From the NCBI RefSeq assembly GCF_001435815.1, contig NZ_AZFV01000005.1, positions 1 to 64,000 of the forward strand: DNA of 64,000 nucleotides, in the 5' to 3' direction. The DNA comes from Companilactobacillus nantensis DSM 16982. GTDB taxonomy: Bacteria; Bacillota; Bacilli; Lactobacillales; Lactobacillaceae. Shown here one piece after another: positions 46,096 through 55,146 of the stretch (its first letter is position 1; the number at the start of each line of letters is the position of its first letter). A program made the position numbers and the translations under genes. The notes under the pieces are model-generated. The model was not told the origin of the DNA, searched no databases, and was given only the letters and a program-made list of their open reading frames with translations.

Positions 46096-46611
46096 ATGAC
46101 CGAAAAATTATATCGAGTTGGTACAATCGTCAATACTCATGGTATTAAAGGCGAATTGAGAATAATTCCAATTACTGATTTTCCAGAAGATCGCTTCAAA
46201 GCGGGTGCCAAACTTTATTTGAAAAACAAAGATCAAGTCACTGAATTTACGGTTGAATCTTCACGTCCACACAAGAGTTTTATCTTGTTGAAGATGAAGG
46301 GGTACGACAATATCAATGATGTTGAAAAATATGTTAAATCAGAGCTATTTGCTGATGGTGAAGAAATTTCTGATCTCAACGAGGGCGAATTTCTTTATAA
46401 GCAAATTATCGGTTTGACAGTAGTTGATAAAGATTTAGGTGAAATCGGTAAGGTAACCGAAATTTTGGAATTAGGTTCTAACGACGTTTGGGTTGTTAAA
46501 GGACCTAAGTACAAAGAAGTCTTATTACCTTATATTGCTGATGTGGTTAAAGAAGTTGACCTTGATAACAGTGTTGTCAACGTCGAAATACCGGATGGGT
46601 TGATAGACTAA
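46096..46611 (+). CDS. rimM: ribosome maturation factor RimM
   Basis: 171 aa from ATG 46096 behind [44 protein letters not shown] and the PRC-barrel end ([15 protein letters not shown]). Binds S19 in 30S head maturation. The frame is open upstream inside rpsP but has no family match there. Its last base is the first of trmD. Confidence 0.95.
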   Translation: MTEKLYRVGTIVNTHGIKGELRIIPITDFPEDRFKAGAKLYLKNKDQVTEFTVESSRPHKSFILLKMKGYDNINDVEKYVKSELFADGEEISDLNEGEFLYKQIIGLTVVDKDLGEIGKVTEILELGSNDVWVVKGPKYKEVLLPYIADVVKEVDLDNSVVNVEIPDGLID

Positions 46612-47339
46612 TGGATATTACAATTTTAAGTATTTTTCCAAAAATGTTTCAGGCTTTAGATGAATCGTTGATTGGTAAAGCACAGGAAAAAGATCTTGTT
46701 AATATTGACATCGTTGATTTTCGTGACTTTACGACGAATAAACAAAATCATGTTGACGATGGTACTTATGGTGGTGGTGCTGGTATGTTGCTTCAGGCCC
46801 AACCAATTTACGACGCTATGGACTATGTTGAAAAGAAAAAGCCAGGTAAAAAACGAGTCGTCTTGTTAGATCCAGCTGGGAAAACTTTCAATACTAAAAT
46901 GGCTCGTGACTTTGCCAAGGAAGATCAACTTGTTTTTATTTGTGGTCATTACGAAGGCTTTGACGAACGAGTTAAAGATTTAGTAACCGATGAAGTTTCG
47001 ATTGGTGATTATATTTTGACTGGTGGGGAACTGCCAACGATGAGTATGATTGATGCAACCTTGCGTTTTGTACCGGGTGTCCTAGGTAATTCATTCTCAG
47101 CTGAAGAGGAATCATTCTCACACAACTTGCTTGAATACCCTCAGTACTCGCGTCCAGCCGATTTCCGTGGGAAAAAGGTACCTGAGGTATTAACTAGTGG
47201 GGACCATGAAAAAATCCGCGTTTGGCGTCTCACACAAGCCTTGAAGAAGACTCTTGAACGTCGTCCGGATTTATTGGCAAAAGCTGAGTTGACTGATGAG
47301 GAACAAAAGATTCTTCGTGAAATTCGTCGAAATAACTAG
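46611..47339 (+). CDS. trmD: tRNA (guanine-37-N1) methyltransferase
   Basis: SPOUT-fold enzyme making m1G37. [37 protein letters not shown] and [15 protein letters not shown] are invariant blocks. 242 aa. The start overlaps the rimM stop (TAATG). Confidence 0.97.
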   Translation: MDITILSIFPKMFQALDESLIGKAQEKDLVNIDIVDFRDFTTNKQNHVDDGTYGGGAGMLLQAQPIYDAMDYVEKKKPGKKRVVLLDPAGKTFNTKMARDFAKEDQLVFICGHYEGFDERVKDLVTDEVSIGDYILTGGELPTMSMIDATLRFVPGVLGNSFSAEEESFSHNLLEYPQYSRPADFRGKKVPEVLTSGDHEKIRVWRLTQALKKTLERRPDLLAKAELTDEEQKILREIRRNN

Positions 47340-47453
47340 TTTACAATTGACTTCAAATAAAGTATCATATTAAGAGTGTTTGAACACACATATTAACGAT
47401 ATTCCGCTGTGTATCAAAGGATATGTAAGAGTGTCGGCAGGGAGAATTTATTT

Positions 47454-47807
47454 ATGAATAACTTAATTCAAGATATTACTAAAGAACAATTACGTTCTGA
47501 CGTACCTGAATTCCGTAGTGGTGACACTGTTCGTGTACACGCTAAGGTTGTTGAAGGTAGCCGTGAACGTATCCAACTATTCGAAGGTGTCGTTATCAAG
47601 AGACATGGCGCTGGTATCAGTGCTACTTACACTGTTCGTAAGATGAGTAATGGTGTTGGTGTTGAAAGAACATTCCCATTAAACACACCTCGTGTAGAAC
47701 AAATCGAAGTTATCAGACATGGTCGTGTACGTCGTAGCAAGCTTTACTACCTACGTGCTCGTACAGGTAAGGCTGCTCGTATTAAAGAACGTCGTCGTGA
47801 CATCTAA
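47454..47807 (+). CDS. rplS: ribosomal protein bL19
   Basis: 117 aa from ATG 47454 behind [63 protein letters not shown]. It sits at the subunit interface. The 114-bp gap before it has TTGACT at 47348 as a possible -35 and could hold an L19 leader, which I cannot verify. Confidence 0.97.
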   Translation: MNNLIQDITKEQLRSDVPEFRSGDTVRVHAKVVEGSRERIQLFEGVVIKRHGAGISATYTVRKMSNGVGVERTFPLNTPRVEQIEVIRHGRVRRSKLYYLRARTGKAARIKERRRDI

Positions 47808-47824
47808 TTTAATGCAAATAGCTT

Positions 47825-47862
47825 AAAAAAACGTATTCTCAATTGAGAGGATACGTTTTTTT
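47825..47862 (+). terminator. terminator after rplS
   Basis: AAAAAAACGTATTCTC pairs with GAGAGGATACGTTTTTTT around AATT (one bulge). Nearly the same hairpin recurs at 48424. Confidence 0.85.
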
Positions 47863-48015
47863 GTTATCTTATAATGTTTTGTGATCTTTGTGGCTCTTTG
47901 TCAAATCGTATTGATTAAATTACCTCTACAATTTGGATACCGACAAATTACTTGAAAAGAACTAACGTGACGACCATAGATACGTTTAGAAACTCAGAAA
48001 GTGGGGCGTATACTT

Positions 48016-48315
48016 ATGAGTACGCTAAAAGATATTCATGATTATGTGAAAAAAAATTACGAAGCAGGAAACTATGATGATGCCAAGGCAGCCTATACTT
48101 CTTGGGAAACTGAAGCTAAGCGACAATCTAATTTGACCGATTTTGAAATGGGTGTCCAAAAGGCTCAAAGGGATTATAAAAAAAATGGGACTTTTGCAAC
48201 ATATCCAGAGTTGGCAATTGATGTTGTAAATAAATTATTTGATGACAAAGCTCTTGAGGTCAGTGAATTCATTCGCGGATATAATTCGGAAAAGGAACAC
48301 ATCAAAAAACATTAA
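48016..48315 (+). CDS. small hypothetical protein, 99 aa
   Basis: I do not recognise it. From ATG 48016 (MSTLKDIHDYVKKNYEAGNY) it is a soluble, mainly helical, acidic/basic mixed protein with no Cys, signal peptide or membrane span. TPR-like character is suggested by the first helices (YEAGNYDDAKAAYTSWE) but there is only one such unit. It is flanked by two near-identical terminators, as if a cassette. GGGGCG is a weak ribosome binding site. Confidence 0.6.
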   Translation: MSTLKDIHDYVKKNYEAGNYDDAKAAYTSWETEAKRQSNLTDFEMGVQKAQRDYKKNGTFATYPELAIDVVNKLFDDKALEVSEFIRGYNSEKEHIKKH

Positions 48316-48423
48316 AGTTATTTATGTAAATGGCAGTATTCTGTACTTGTTAATACAGAAATTAATCAACAGTTATTGAACAAAGTTTCAAGGTAGAAAT
48401 AATTCGATAATTCAACGAAAAAC

Positions 48424-48470
48424 AAAAAAACGTATTCTCGATTAAATTAATTTTGAGAATACGTTTTTTT
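48424..48470. terminator. bidirectional terminator
   Basis: AAAAAAACGTATTCTC pairs with GAGAATACGTTTTTTT across an AT-rich loop. It lies between the genes converging at 48315 and 48500. Confidence 0.85.
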
Positions 48471-48499
48471 GTTATCTTTGATGCTTTTATCACCTTAAA

Positions 48500-49192
48500 T
48501 TATTGTGCCAGTTTCATATCATTTTCCAGTGTCATTTGACCATCCATAATCTTATAGACGTTATCTGCAAAATTAATCAATCGTAAATCGTGAGTTACGA
48601 TAATGACTGCCGTATTTTGTTCCCGAGCTAGGTCTTGAAAAATTTGGCCAACTTCAGCTACTCGTTCACTGTCAAGAGCAGCTGTGGGTTCGTCGGCTAG
48701 TAAAATATCAGGTTTCGTATACAGTGCTCGAGCAATTGCCACACGCTGATTTTGTCCACCTGATAGTTCACCAGGGTATTTATTGACTAAGTCTTCAATT
48801 CCAAGTTTTTCCATTAATTGTGTTAATGACAAGTTGGTGAGATTATTTTGCTTTTTAACCTTCTTAACAAGTTTGAATTGTTCCTTAACGGTTAAATAGG
48901 GGACCAAGCTATAAGATTGAAGCACGAACCCGATACTATTGAGTCGCAGGGCATCACGTTGCTTACTGGACATATTTTTGAGCATATCACCTTCAAGTTG
49001 AACGGATCCGTCTGTGGGTGTTTGTAAACCACCGGCAATAGTTAAAAAAGTACTTTTGCCAGAACCAGAAGGACCAATAACAAGATTGACTTCACCTTTT
49101 TTGGCAGTGAAATTGATATCTTTGAGAACGTGAACCCGACTAGTTCCGGTTCCAAAGTATTTATTGATATTAATTAATTGTAAAGTTTCCAT
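48500..49192 (-). CDS. hrtA: ABC exporter ATPase, HrtA-like
   Basis: 230-aa LolD/MacB-type ATPase: Walker A GPSGSGKSTFL (about 40-50), Q-loop QSYSLVPYLT, signature LSGGQNQRVAIARAL, Walker B ILLADEPTAALD, H-switch VTHDL. It would power export by the permease encoded 4 bp upstream. In Lactococcus and staphylococci the same set expels heme. The heme assignment rests on the operator and gene set, not on the ATPase. Confidence 0.75.
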   Translation of the reverse strand: METLQLININKYFGTGTSRVHVLKDINFTAKKGEVNLVIGPSGSGKSTFLTIAGGLQTPTDGSVQLEGDMLKNMSSKQRDALRLNSIGFVLQSYSLVPYLTVKEQFKLVKKVKKQNNLTNLSLTQLMEKLGIEDLVNKYPGELSGGQNQRVAIARALYTKPDILLADEPTAALDSERVAEVGQIFQDLAREQNTAVIIVTHDLRLINFADNVYKIMDGQMTLENDMKLAQ

Positions 49193-49196
49193 TTGA

Positions 49197-50258
49197 TTAG
49201 CCTCCGATTACGCTGACAGGATCAACATTTAAAATTATTTTTATGGGAATAAGTGATCCTAATAAACCAGTCAGAATTAGTCCCAAACCAACGGCTGATA
49301 AAATGGGAATGTTAAAGCTCATTGGCACGGCATTAGGCATAGCGAAAGCTGTAATTCCTGTTAAAATAGTTGCGATAAATAAACCACTTACGACTAAGAT
49401 GACTGATTGGGAAATAGTGGCGTTTACGAGTGTTTTAGCAGGTATTCCTTGTGCTCTTAAAACAGCATAATTTTGAATCTTTTGAATCGTGAGGATGTAT
49501 AAGAAGACAGCAATTACAATTAAGGAAATAATCATGAGAAAAGCAATCATGAAAGTAAAGGTTGAATTTTGTGCAGAATATCCAGGAAGTTTAGAGATGA
49601 AAGTTGAAATTGAGTAAGTTTTTACTTGATCATCTTTCATCGAAAACTTTGCATTCTTAGAAACAATGGCACTAGCTGCAAAAGGTCCATTGAGGTTTTT
49701 AATGTTTTTCCAGTTAGAAATATTTCCATATACAACTGGAGCAATGTTTAATTTGGCATTTTTAATGAAGCCGACAATGGTATAGTTTTGTGATTCTGAA
49801 TTGAATTTGATTTTATCGCCGAGTTGATAACCATCATTTTTAAATTGTTCATCAACCACGACTTGATTAGTTTTTTGGATTTTATGACCGGAGCTTAACT
49901 TAAGATTTTGAGCAATAAATTGATTAGGCTTTAAACCTAAAAATTGGGCCGATTCTTTTGTTAAACCAGATTTTTTAACAACCACTGATGCTTGACCAAT
50001 GTAGGCTTCATTTTTAGTTAACTTGGCATTTTTGGCATTGTCATTTGTAATTAGTGATTGGGTCAAACTAGTGTTGGCATCCTTGTTCAGAGCCACGCTG
50101 TTGATGTTCCATGAATTAATAGCATCTGTATTTTGATTGGCTAAACCCATAGCTAAACTCGTTAAAATAAAAATCAGATAACCAATTAATACGATCATGC
50201 CGATAATCAGACCGTATCGAAATTTTTCTTTTTTAATTTCTTTGAGCGATAAAAACAT
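49197..50258 (-). CDS. hrtB: ABC exporter permease, HrtB-like
   Basis: 353 aa in MacB/FtsX layout: one N-terminal span (FRYGLIIGMIVLIGYLIFIL), a large outer domain (about 45-220) and three C-terminal spans (about 230-345). The opening MFLSLKEIKKEKFRYGL matches the HrtB style. The start at 50258 follows AGAGGA and lies one base past the stop of the regulator gene, so translation is probably coupled. Confidence 0.72.
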   Translation of the reverse strand: MFLSLKEIKKEKFRYGLIIGMIVLIGYLIFILTSLAMGLANQNTDAINSWNINSVALNKDANTSLTQSLITNDNAKNAKLTKNEAYIGQASVVVKKSGLTKESAQFLGLKPNQFIAQNLKLSSGHKIQKTNQVVVDEQFKNDGYQLGDKIKFNSESQNYTIVGFIKNAKLNIAPVVYGNISNWKNIKNLNGPFAASAIVSKNAKFSMKDDQVKTYSISTFISKLPGYSAQNSTFTFMIAFLMIISLIVIAVFLYILTIQKIQNYAVLRAQGIPAKTLVNATISQSVILVVSGLFIATILTGITAFAMPNAVPMSFNIPILSAVGLGLILTGLLGSLIPIKIILNVDPVSVIGG

Positions 50259-50259
50259 G

Positions 50260-50784
50260 TTAATCATCCTCTTTAGCCAGTACACGTAAGATTTTAGCTA
50301 ATTTCTGTAAAATTATTTCCTTAGATTCAGGATTAACCATTATTTGTTTAATGGCATCGTGAATCATTACTTGTGTTGCCCAGTGAAATTCATTTTCAGT
50401 TATCAATTGATTATTGAAAGAGGCTAAAAAAGTAGATTCATTATAAAGTAGATGCATTTTAACTAGAGCAAAGTAGCGACTGTTGGTACTTTTTTCAATG
50501 AAATCACGGACTTGCTCGACGTAATCATTGGGTCTTAGTTGATCATCTGAATCAGTTGCGATTTTTTGGTGAATGTCACGCATAGCAAGATGGTACAAAT
50601 AGTTATATGCATCAGTTAAATCATCGAAGTATTTATAAAAGGCTCCCCGAGCAATTCCGGACTCTTTGACGATTCGTGATACTTGGGCAGAAGCTAGGTT
50701 ATGATTAGAAAATTCATTTAATAAGGCATCAGTAATTAAAATTTTTTTTGATTCATTTAAATTATCAAAAGTTGTTGAAACCAT
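50260..50784 (-). CDS. hrtR: TetR-family regulator, HrtR-like
   Basis: 174 aa from ATG 50784 behind AAAGGAG. The HTH is SAQVSRIVKESGIARGAFYKYFDDL with the YKYF signature. HrtR of Lactococcus represses hrtRBA until heme binds; its published operator is, from memory, a GACAC-N-GTGTC type palindrome, the same as the two sites seen upstream here. Same order R-B-A. The heme ligand residues cannot be judged by eye. Confidence 0.75.
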   Translation of the reverse strand: MVSTTFDNLNESKKILITDALLNEFSNHNLASAQVSRIVKESGIARGAFYKYFDDLTDAYNYLYHLAMRDIHQKIATDSDDQLRPNDYVEQVRDFIEKSTNSRYFALVKMHLLYNESTFLASFNNQLITENEFHWATQVMIHDAIKQIMVNPESKEIILQKLAKILRVLAKEDD

Positions 50785-50796
50785 AATTTCTCCTTT

Positions 50797-50856
50797 GTGA
50801 CACTGTGTCACTTTTAAATATGTGCATAGTATAGTGAAATAGTGACACGGTGTCAA
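50797..50856 (-). promoter_or_regulatory. hrt promoter with two TetR operators
   Basis: On the minus strand TTGACA (50851-50856), 17 bp, TATACT (50828-50833). Operator 1 is the perfect palindrome GTGACACTGTGTCAC (50797-50811) just ahead of the ribosome binding site; operator 2, GTGACACGGTGTCAA (50842-50856), covers the -35. Both fit autorepression. Confidence 0.85.
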
Positions 50857-51000
50857 CTATTGGAATTGAAATCATTTTATGAAAATAATTTTTCTGAAAA
50901 TTATCATGGTTAAGTCGATGGGGTGCTAGGTTTTTACTGAATGGTTAGAAGACTGATTGTCTTGTGCTTGTAAACTTTACTAAGAACTGACTAATAGACA

Positions 51001-51041
51001 AAAAAGAAGCTTAACTTCAATTGAGAAGTTAAGCTTCTTTG
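51001..51041 (-). terminator. terminator after ohyA
   Basis: A perfect 16-bp stem (51004-51019 with 51026-51041) with a T6 run on the minus strand. Confidence 0.85.
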
Positions 51042-51043
51042 TA

Positions 51044-52843
51044 TTATTTACTATGTGGAGCCTTAGGGTGCAAAACTGATTCTTTCAATGGAATCGTCTT
51101 ATCGCGTCCTAAGTACATTTGATAATAAGGTGGGACGTTGTTTACGTAATCTAACAACATCTTTTGAATGGCTGGCAATGCTTCAGGTGTAATTGCTGGA
51201 AGGTCACTAGCTTTAATTTTACCTTTGATACCGTTAAATCTCTTGACACGCTCTAATAGATAACGAATATCGTAACGTGAAGGGTTAACTTCGATGACAT
51301 CTTTATCAATATTCAATAGTTCGTAAACACTTTCCAAACCAGTCCGAACAGAAGTTTCAACGGTAAAGACAACATCATCGTCAATTTCAACAAATTGTCC
51401 TAAAAAGGCGAGATTAGTGCAGCCATCAGGAACAACTTTTGGACGATCACCGAGTTGACGTGGCATAAATTGACTTGTTACGTAAGGCATCATGGCCGTT
51501 GACATGTAAGTGTGTTTCAAAACTTCATCTTTAATGTCAAGCATTCCTAAGTGATAGAGTAGTTCAGTCATAATTTCATCACCGGTACAATCCCACATGC
51601 GTTTCTTGACATAGTTACCAACATTTTCGCCGTAAAGACCATAGCCCCAGCCAACTTCTTCGTCACTAGCTTGATATGGGAAGAATGGTTTGTGATGAAT
51701 TTCAAATGACATATCCCAGTTAGAATCACGGAAAGTCATTAAACCACCAGTACCAGCCTTACTACCGGATAACTCTTCGATACGCTTGAAAAATTCTGGA
51801 TAACCTTTAACAGTAGGGAAGAATGAGATCCACTTTGTTTTATCAATTTGTCCTAAGAATTTCTCAGGGTGACCAAATTTAGCATCTTTCTTAGCTAAGT
51901 TCTTCCAAATAGTGAAAGTACCCATGTGTTCTGTATCAGTGTTAGTTACAGCAACTGTATCGTTGTCCCCAAATGTACTATTTTCACTGATTGAACCACT
52001 TGTAACAAAGACTAGATCCTTGTTGCTGACAGGAATGGTGACATCCTTATCATCTTGGTGAGCTAAAATTGCTTGAACAGTGTCATTCTTTTGATCCAAA
52101 GTTAAATCGTAAACGGTGAAGTTGTTAACAAAGTGAACACCGTGTTCAATCAACCAACGCTCGATGGGGAGAATAATTGCGTCATATTCGTTATATTTGG
52201 TGTGAATGAATCCTTCGAGGTATTCGTGACGATTGATGAAAGTAAATCTTTGCCAATAACGGCGGCATTCGATGGCACTGTGATAGTGTTTGAAAGCTAA
52301 TTGACTGTGGAAACAAACCCAGAAATTAGTCTTGAAAAAGCCTTCATCAAAAAATTCATCGATTCGTTTATTAGCTAATTCTTCTTCGGATGAAGCAACA
52401 ATTTTAGCCATAGCTGTGACATATTTTTGTGGAAGTTTGTAATTGTGATACTGACCGTCAATTTCACCTTGGTTGACGATAACACGGGCTTCACTGTGAA
52501 TTGGATCATCACGGTTGAAGTCAACGACATCATCAAGGACAGTCCGGCATTCGTTTTCTAGTGAAGGAATCTTGCTGCAAAGATACCAGAGACATTCCAT
52601 GTAAGGTTCGAGCTCACGTTCAGCCCGGCAAAGGTAGCCCTCGTTACCTTTAGTACCATCCATGGAACCGCCCATAACAGGTTTCTTTTCATAAATAGTA
52701 ATATTATCTCCAGGCATCTTAGCATCGTCAATCAAAAAGGCAGCAGTTGCTAAACCGGCAATCCCACCACCGACAATATTTGCTCGACGGTCGTCAATAC
52801 CAGCCGCTTTGTGAGGATGATACATTGTTTTATAAATGTTCAT
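51044..52843 (-). CDS. ohyA: oleate hydratase (MCRA family)
   Basis: FAD enzyme that adds water to the cis-9 bond of oleic/linoleic acid, a detoxification step typical of lactobacilli. 599 aa; dinucleotide fold IVGGGIAGLATAAFLID (about 23-39), YEKKPVMGGSMDG, RHEYLEGFIHTKYNEYDAI and the long conserved mid part. Cytoplasmic/peripheral. The 130-bp upstream gap has an inverted repeat that could be the site of the TetR protein encoded next. Confidence 0.93.
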   Translation of the reverse strand: MNIYKTMYHPHKAAGIDDRRANIVGGGIAGLATAAFLIDDAKMPGDNITIYEKKPVMGGSMDGTKGNEGYLCRAERELEPYMECLWYLCSKIPSLENECRTVLDDVVDFNRDDPIHSEARVIVNQGEIDGQYHNYKLPQKYVTAMAKIVASSEEELANKRIDEFFDEGFFKTNFWVCFHSQLAFKHYHSAIECRRYWQRFTFINRHEYLEGFIHTKYNEYDAIILPIERWLIEHGVHFVNNFTVYDLTLDQKNDTVQAILAHQDDKDVTIPVSNKDLVFVTSGSISENSTFGDNDTVAVTNTDTEHMGTFTIWKNLAKKDAKFGHPEKFLGQIDKTKWISFFPTVKGYPEFFKRIEELSGSKAGTGGLMTFRDSNWDMSFEIHHKPFFPYQASDEEVGWGYGLYGENVGNYVKKRMWDCTGDEIMTELLYHLGMLDIKDEVLKHTYMSTAMMPYVTSQFMPRQLGDRPKVVPDGCTNLAFLGQFVEIDDDVVFTVETSVRTGLESVYELLNIDKDVIEVNPSRYDIRYLLERVKRFNGIKGKIKASDLPAITPEALPAIQKMLLDYVNNVPPYYQMYLGRDKTIPLKESVLHPKAPHSK

Positions 52844-52867
52844 TAAAATTACCTTCTTTCATTACGC

Positions 52868-52890
52868 ATCGTTATTACAAGTACAACGAT
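52868..52890. promoter_or_regulatory. candidate operator upstream of ohyA
   Basis: ATCGTT, 11 bp, AACGAT form an inverted repeat 25 bp before the ohyA start. Binding by the neighbouring TetR regulator is inference. Confidence 0.4.
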
Positions 52891-52917
52891 AAAAGATAAT
52901 TAGGAATGAGACAATTT

Positions 52918-52962
52918 ACAAAAAAAACGAAGTGTAAAATTGCTTTACACTTCGCTTTTTTT
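52918..52962 (-). terminator. terminator between TetR gene and ohyA
   Basis: CGAAGTGTAAA pairs with TTTACACTTCG and both flanks are A/T runs, so it can work in both directions. Confidence 0.8.
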
Positions 52963-52975
52963 GTAAATTTGAGAT

Positions 52976-53530
52976 TTATTCGGCATATTTATTCAAAGCC
53001 TTTTTAAAATCACCTTTAACTAGGACAGCAGTTTGATCGACGATGTCTTGTGGATCATCTTTCATACCATCCATGATCCATTCTAAAATCAGGGCAATAA
53101 AAGCCAGACTGTAAAAGTGGGCAATGAAATCCTTATGCTTTTGATCGACAGTCATACCAGTAGCCTGTTTTTCGACGACTTTAATAATATAGCCGTAAAT
53201 AACTTGATAAATATATTTTTCCATCAAATCGCGGTAGGCAGATTTATAAACATTTTGTGTGATGTTGCTACTATTACGTAGTGCAATCATGATATCGTAG
53301 AAACCTTGTTGCCAATTGTCATAGTCGGAGAGATTATCGAGAATATTTTCAGCGTTTTGTCGAGCAGAAAACTCTACTAGTTCGTAAATATCAGAAAAGT
53401 GGTTATAGAAAGTTTGACGAGTTAATTGGCATTCAGTAACGATATCTTTCACAGTAATTTTATCGATTGGTTTAGTTTGTAAAATGGTGTTCAATGCGTC
53501 AATCAAAATTGGTTCCGTTGTATTTTGCAT
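52976..53530 (-). CDS. TetR-family regulator
   Basis: 184 aa. N-terminal HTH (KITVKDIVTECQLTRQTFYNHFSDI) of the AcrR/TetR_N type, then helical ligand domain with YSLAFIALILEWIMDGM near the end. Reads in the same direction as ohyA and just upstream of it, so control of the hydratase by fatty acids is plausible but unproven. Confidence 0.85.
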   Translation of the reverse strand: MQNTTEPILIDALNTILQTKPIDKITVKDIVTECQLTRQTFYNHFSDIYELVEFSARQNAENILDNLSDYDNWQQGFYDIMIALRNSSNITQNVYKSAYRDLMEKYIYQVIYGYIIKVVEKQATGMTVDQKHKDFIAHFYSLAFIALILEWIMDGMKDDPQDIVDQTAVLVKGDFKKALNKYAE

Positions 53531-53579
53531 AAGTGATTCCCCAAATCTTATTGATTGAGTTTAATTATATTATTTTCAT

Positions 53580-54011
53580 TTAAAATTTCAAAGTTGCCTT
53601 TTCGTGGCCCAATCCAGGATCAACATAAACGTCGCCAAGTTTTAATTCAAAAACTTCAAGTTTAGGTCCAATCATATCCCAAACTTTTTGATAATTAGGA
53701 ACAGAATCTAAATATTTTGGTAATAAATCAGTCATTGTCTTATCAGAATGTTCAATCGTAACATTTTGTGAACGAATATAAGGATTACCAATCATATCGC
53801 TGTTAGGGATGCTAGTGAAAGCGACACTTTGGGCTTGATCGTATTCGAGAGTACCGGCGTTTCCTTTAACAGATGAGAAGTAGAGGGTATCTGGTTGATC
53901 TTCAAACCAAACAAAATTAACGATTTTAACGTTAGCACGACCATTGGTGGACAGACTGAGAGCAATCTTATTTGTTGTTCTAGTAACATTTTTCAAGAGA
54001 GAAATATTCAT
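53580..54011 (-). CDS. pyridoxamine 5'-phosphate oxidase-fold flavin protein
   Basis: 143-aa split-barrel protein (ALSLSTNGRANVKIVNFVWF, DTLYFSSVKGN, VAFTSIPN). The family binds FMN or F420 and includes general stress oxidoreductases. No catalytic call possible. Reads in the same direction as its neighbours. Confidence 0.75.
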   Translation of the reverse strand: MNISLLKNVTRTTNKIALSLSTNGRANVKIVNFVWFEDQPDTLYFSSVKGNAGTLEYDQAQSVAFTSIPNSDMIGNPYIRSQNVTIEHSDKTMTDLLPKYLDSVPNYQKVWDMIGPKLEVFELKLGDVYVDPGLGHEKATLKF

Positions 54012-54131
54012 AATTTAATGCTCCTTTATTAATGCTTTAATTATCTCAAGCATAACATAATCGAACGTATATTCTTTCAATTTTTTGTTGCTACTAAAGG
54101 ATGAATTGAAATATTCAAGACAGTATTTTGT

Positions 54132-54992
54132 TTAGTCAGTAAAACGAGAATCTGCGAAGAGTTTTTCAGAAGCTAGCCGGTGACGTTGGTTAACATCGTA
54201 ATTAGCGACAAATAAACAAGAATAAAGTGTATTTAGAACATACTCAATTCCGACCTGTGAAGCAAAAGGTGAAATTTTAATAGTCTGACTTTCGCCGTTA
54301 GCAATTGGTAAAACTAAATCGCTCAGTTTGGCGATTTCTGACTGTTGGTCCGAGGTTAAAGTGATAATTTTGCATCCATTTAGACGCAGAATTTTGGCGA
54401 GTTGATACGTACTTTTACTACGTCCACTGTAAGAAATTAAAATGGCGCAGTCATTAGAACTGTAGTTGGCAGCCATAAATTTACTTTCATCGGTTAGACT
54501 TGGCAACTCAATTGGTAAGTTGATTTTCATTAGCTTGTTTTGAAAACTCAAAGCTGAGATATAAGTGTCTCCATAAGCGAATATCCCTAATTTTTTTGCT
54601 TGGAAAATATTTCTCACAGCGTGTTCTAAAAGTTCGTTGGTAAGTAATTTATTAGTTTGGCTCAACGAGTCCTGCATGACATCGAATAATTTTTGAGCAA
54701 TTTCCTTATTGGAATCGTCCTCAGTAAAAGGAAAATCAGGGTCAACGGTTGAGATATCGTTATAGTGTTGTTGCAATTCGGCTGCCAATTTAATTTTGAA
54801 ATCTTTAAACCCCTTCAGACCAATTTTTCGACAGAGTCGCACGATTGTTGAAGTCGAGGAAAAAGTTAGACTAGCTAATTCTTGAATTGATTGATTAATG
54901 ACGGACTCTTTATTTTTCAAAATATATGAAGCAATTTGTTTTTCGGTACCATTGAATTTATCAGCTTGTGTTAACTGGGCAATAATTGTCAT
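54132..54992 (-). CDS. RpiR-family transcriptional regulator
   Basis: 286 aa: N-terminal HTH_6 (QELASLTFSSTSTIVRLCRKIGLKGFKDFK) and a C-terminal SIS sugar-phosphate domain (GIFAYGDTYISALSFQNKL, ILISYSGRSKSTYQLAKIL). Divergent from the Gfo/Idh gene; local control of that gene is likely. The 154-bp gap between them contains TTCCAA...TTGGAA half-sites as a possible operator. Confidence 0.88.
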   Translation of the reverse strand: MTIIAQLTQADKFNGTEKQIASYILKNKESVINQSIQELASLTFSSTSTIVRLCRKIGLKGFKDFKIKLAAELQQHYNDISTVDPDFPFTEDDSNKEIAQKLFDVMQDSLSQTNKLLTNELLEHAVRNIFQAKKLGIFAYGDTYISALSFQNKLMKINLPIELPSLTDESKFMAANYSSNDCAILISYSGRSKSTYQLAKILRLNGCKIITLTSDQQSEIAKLSDLVLPIANGESQTIKISPFASQVGIEYVLNTLYSCLFVANYDVNQRHRLASEKLFADSRFTD

Positions 54993-55146
54993 TTACAAAT
55001 CTCCTTGTACGAAGTGAAAAAAAATTCCAAGTAATGAAAAGATTTTACCGGTATTTTTGGAACAATATGTCTAATCACTGGTTACTGCTAATAGAACCAT
55101 TTTAACGTGTTTTAATGGGTAATAACAAAGACAAGGAGTGATTAAG

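Noticed and set aside
54065-54077. Possible LexA box (CGAACgtatATTCT)
   Set aside because: Only one half-site matches; it lies between genes for a flavin protein and RpiR with no promoter around it.
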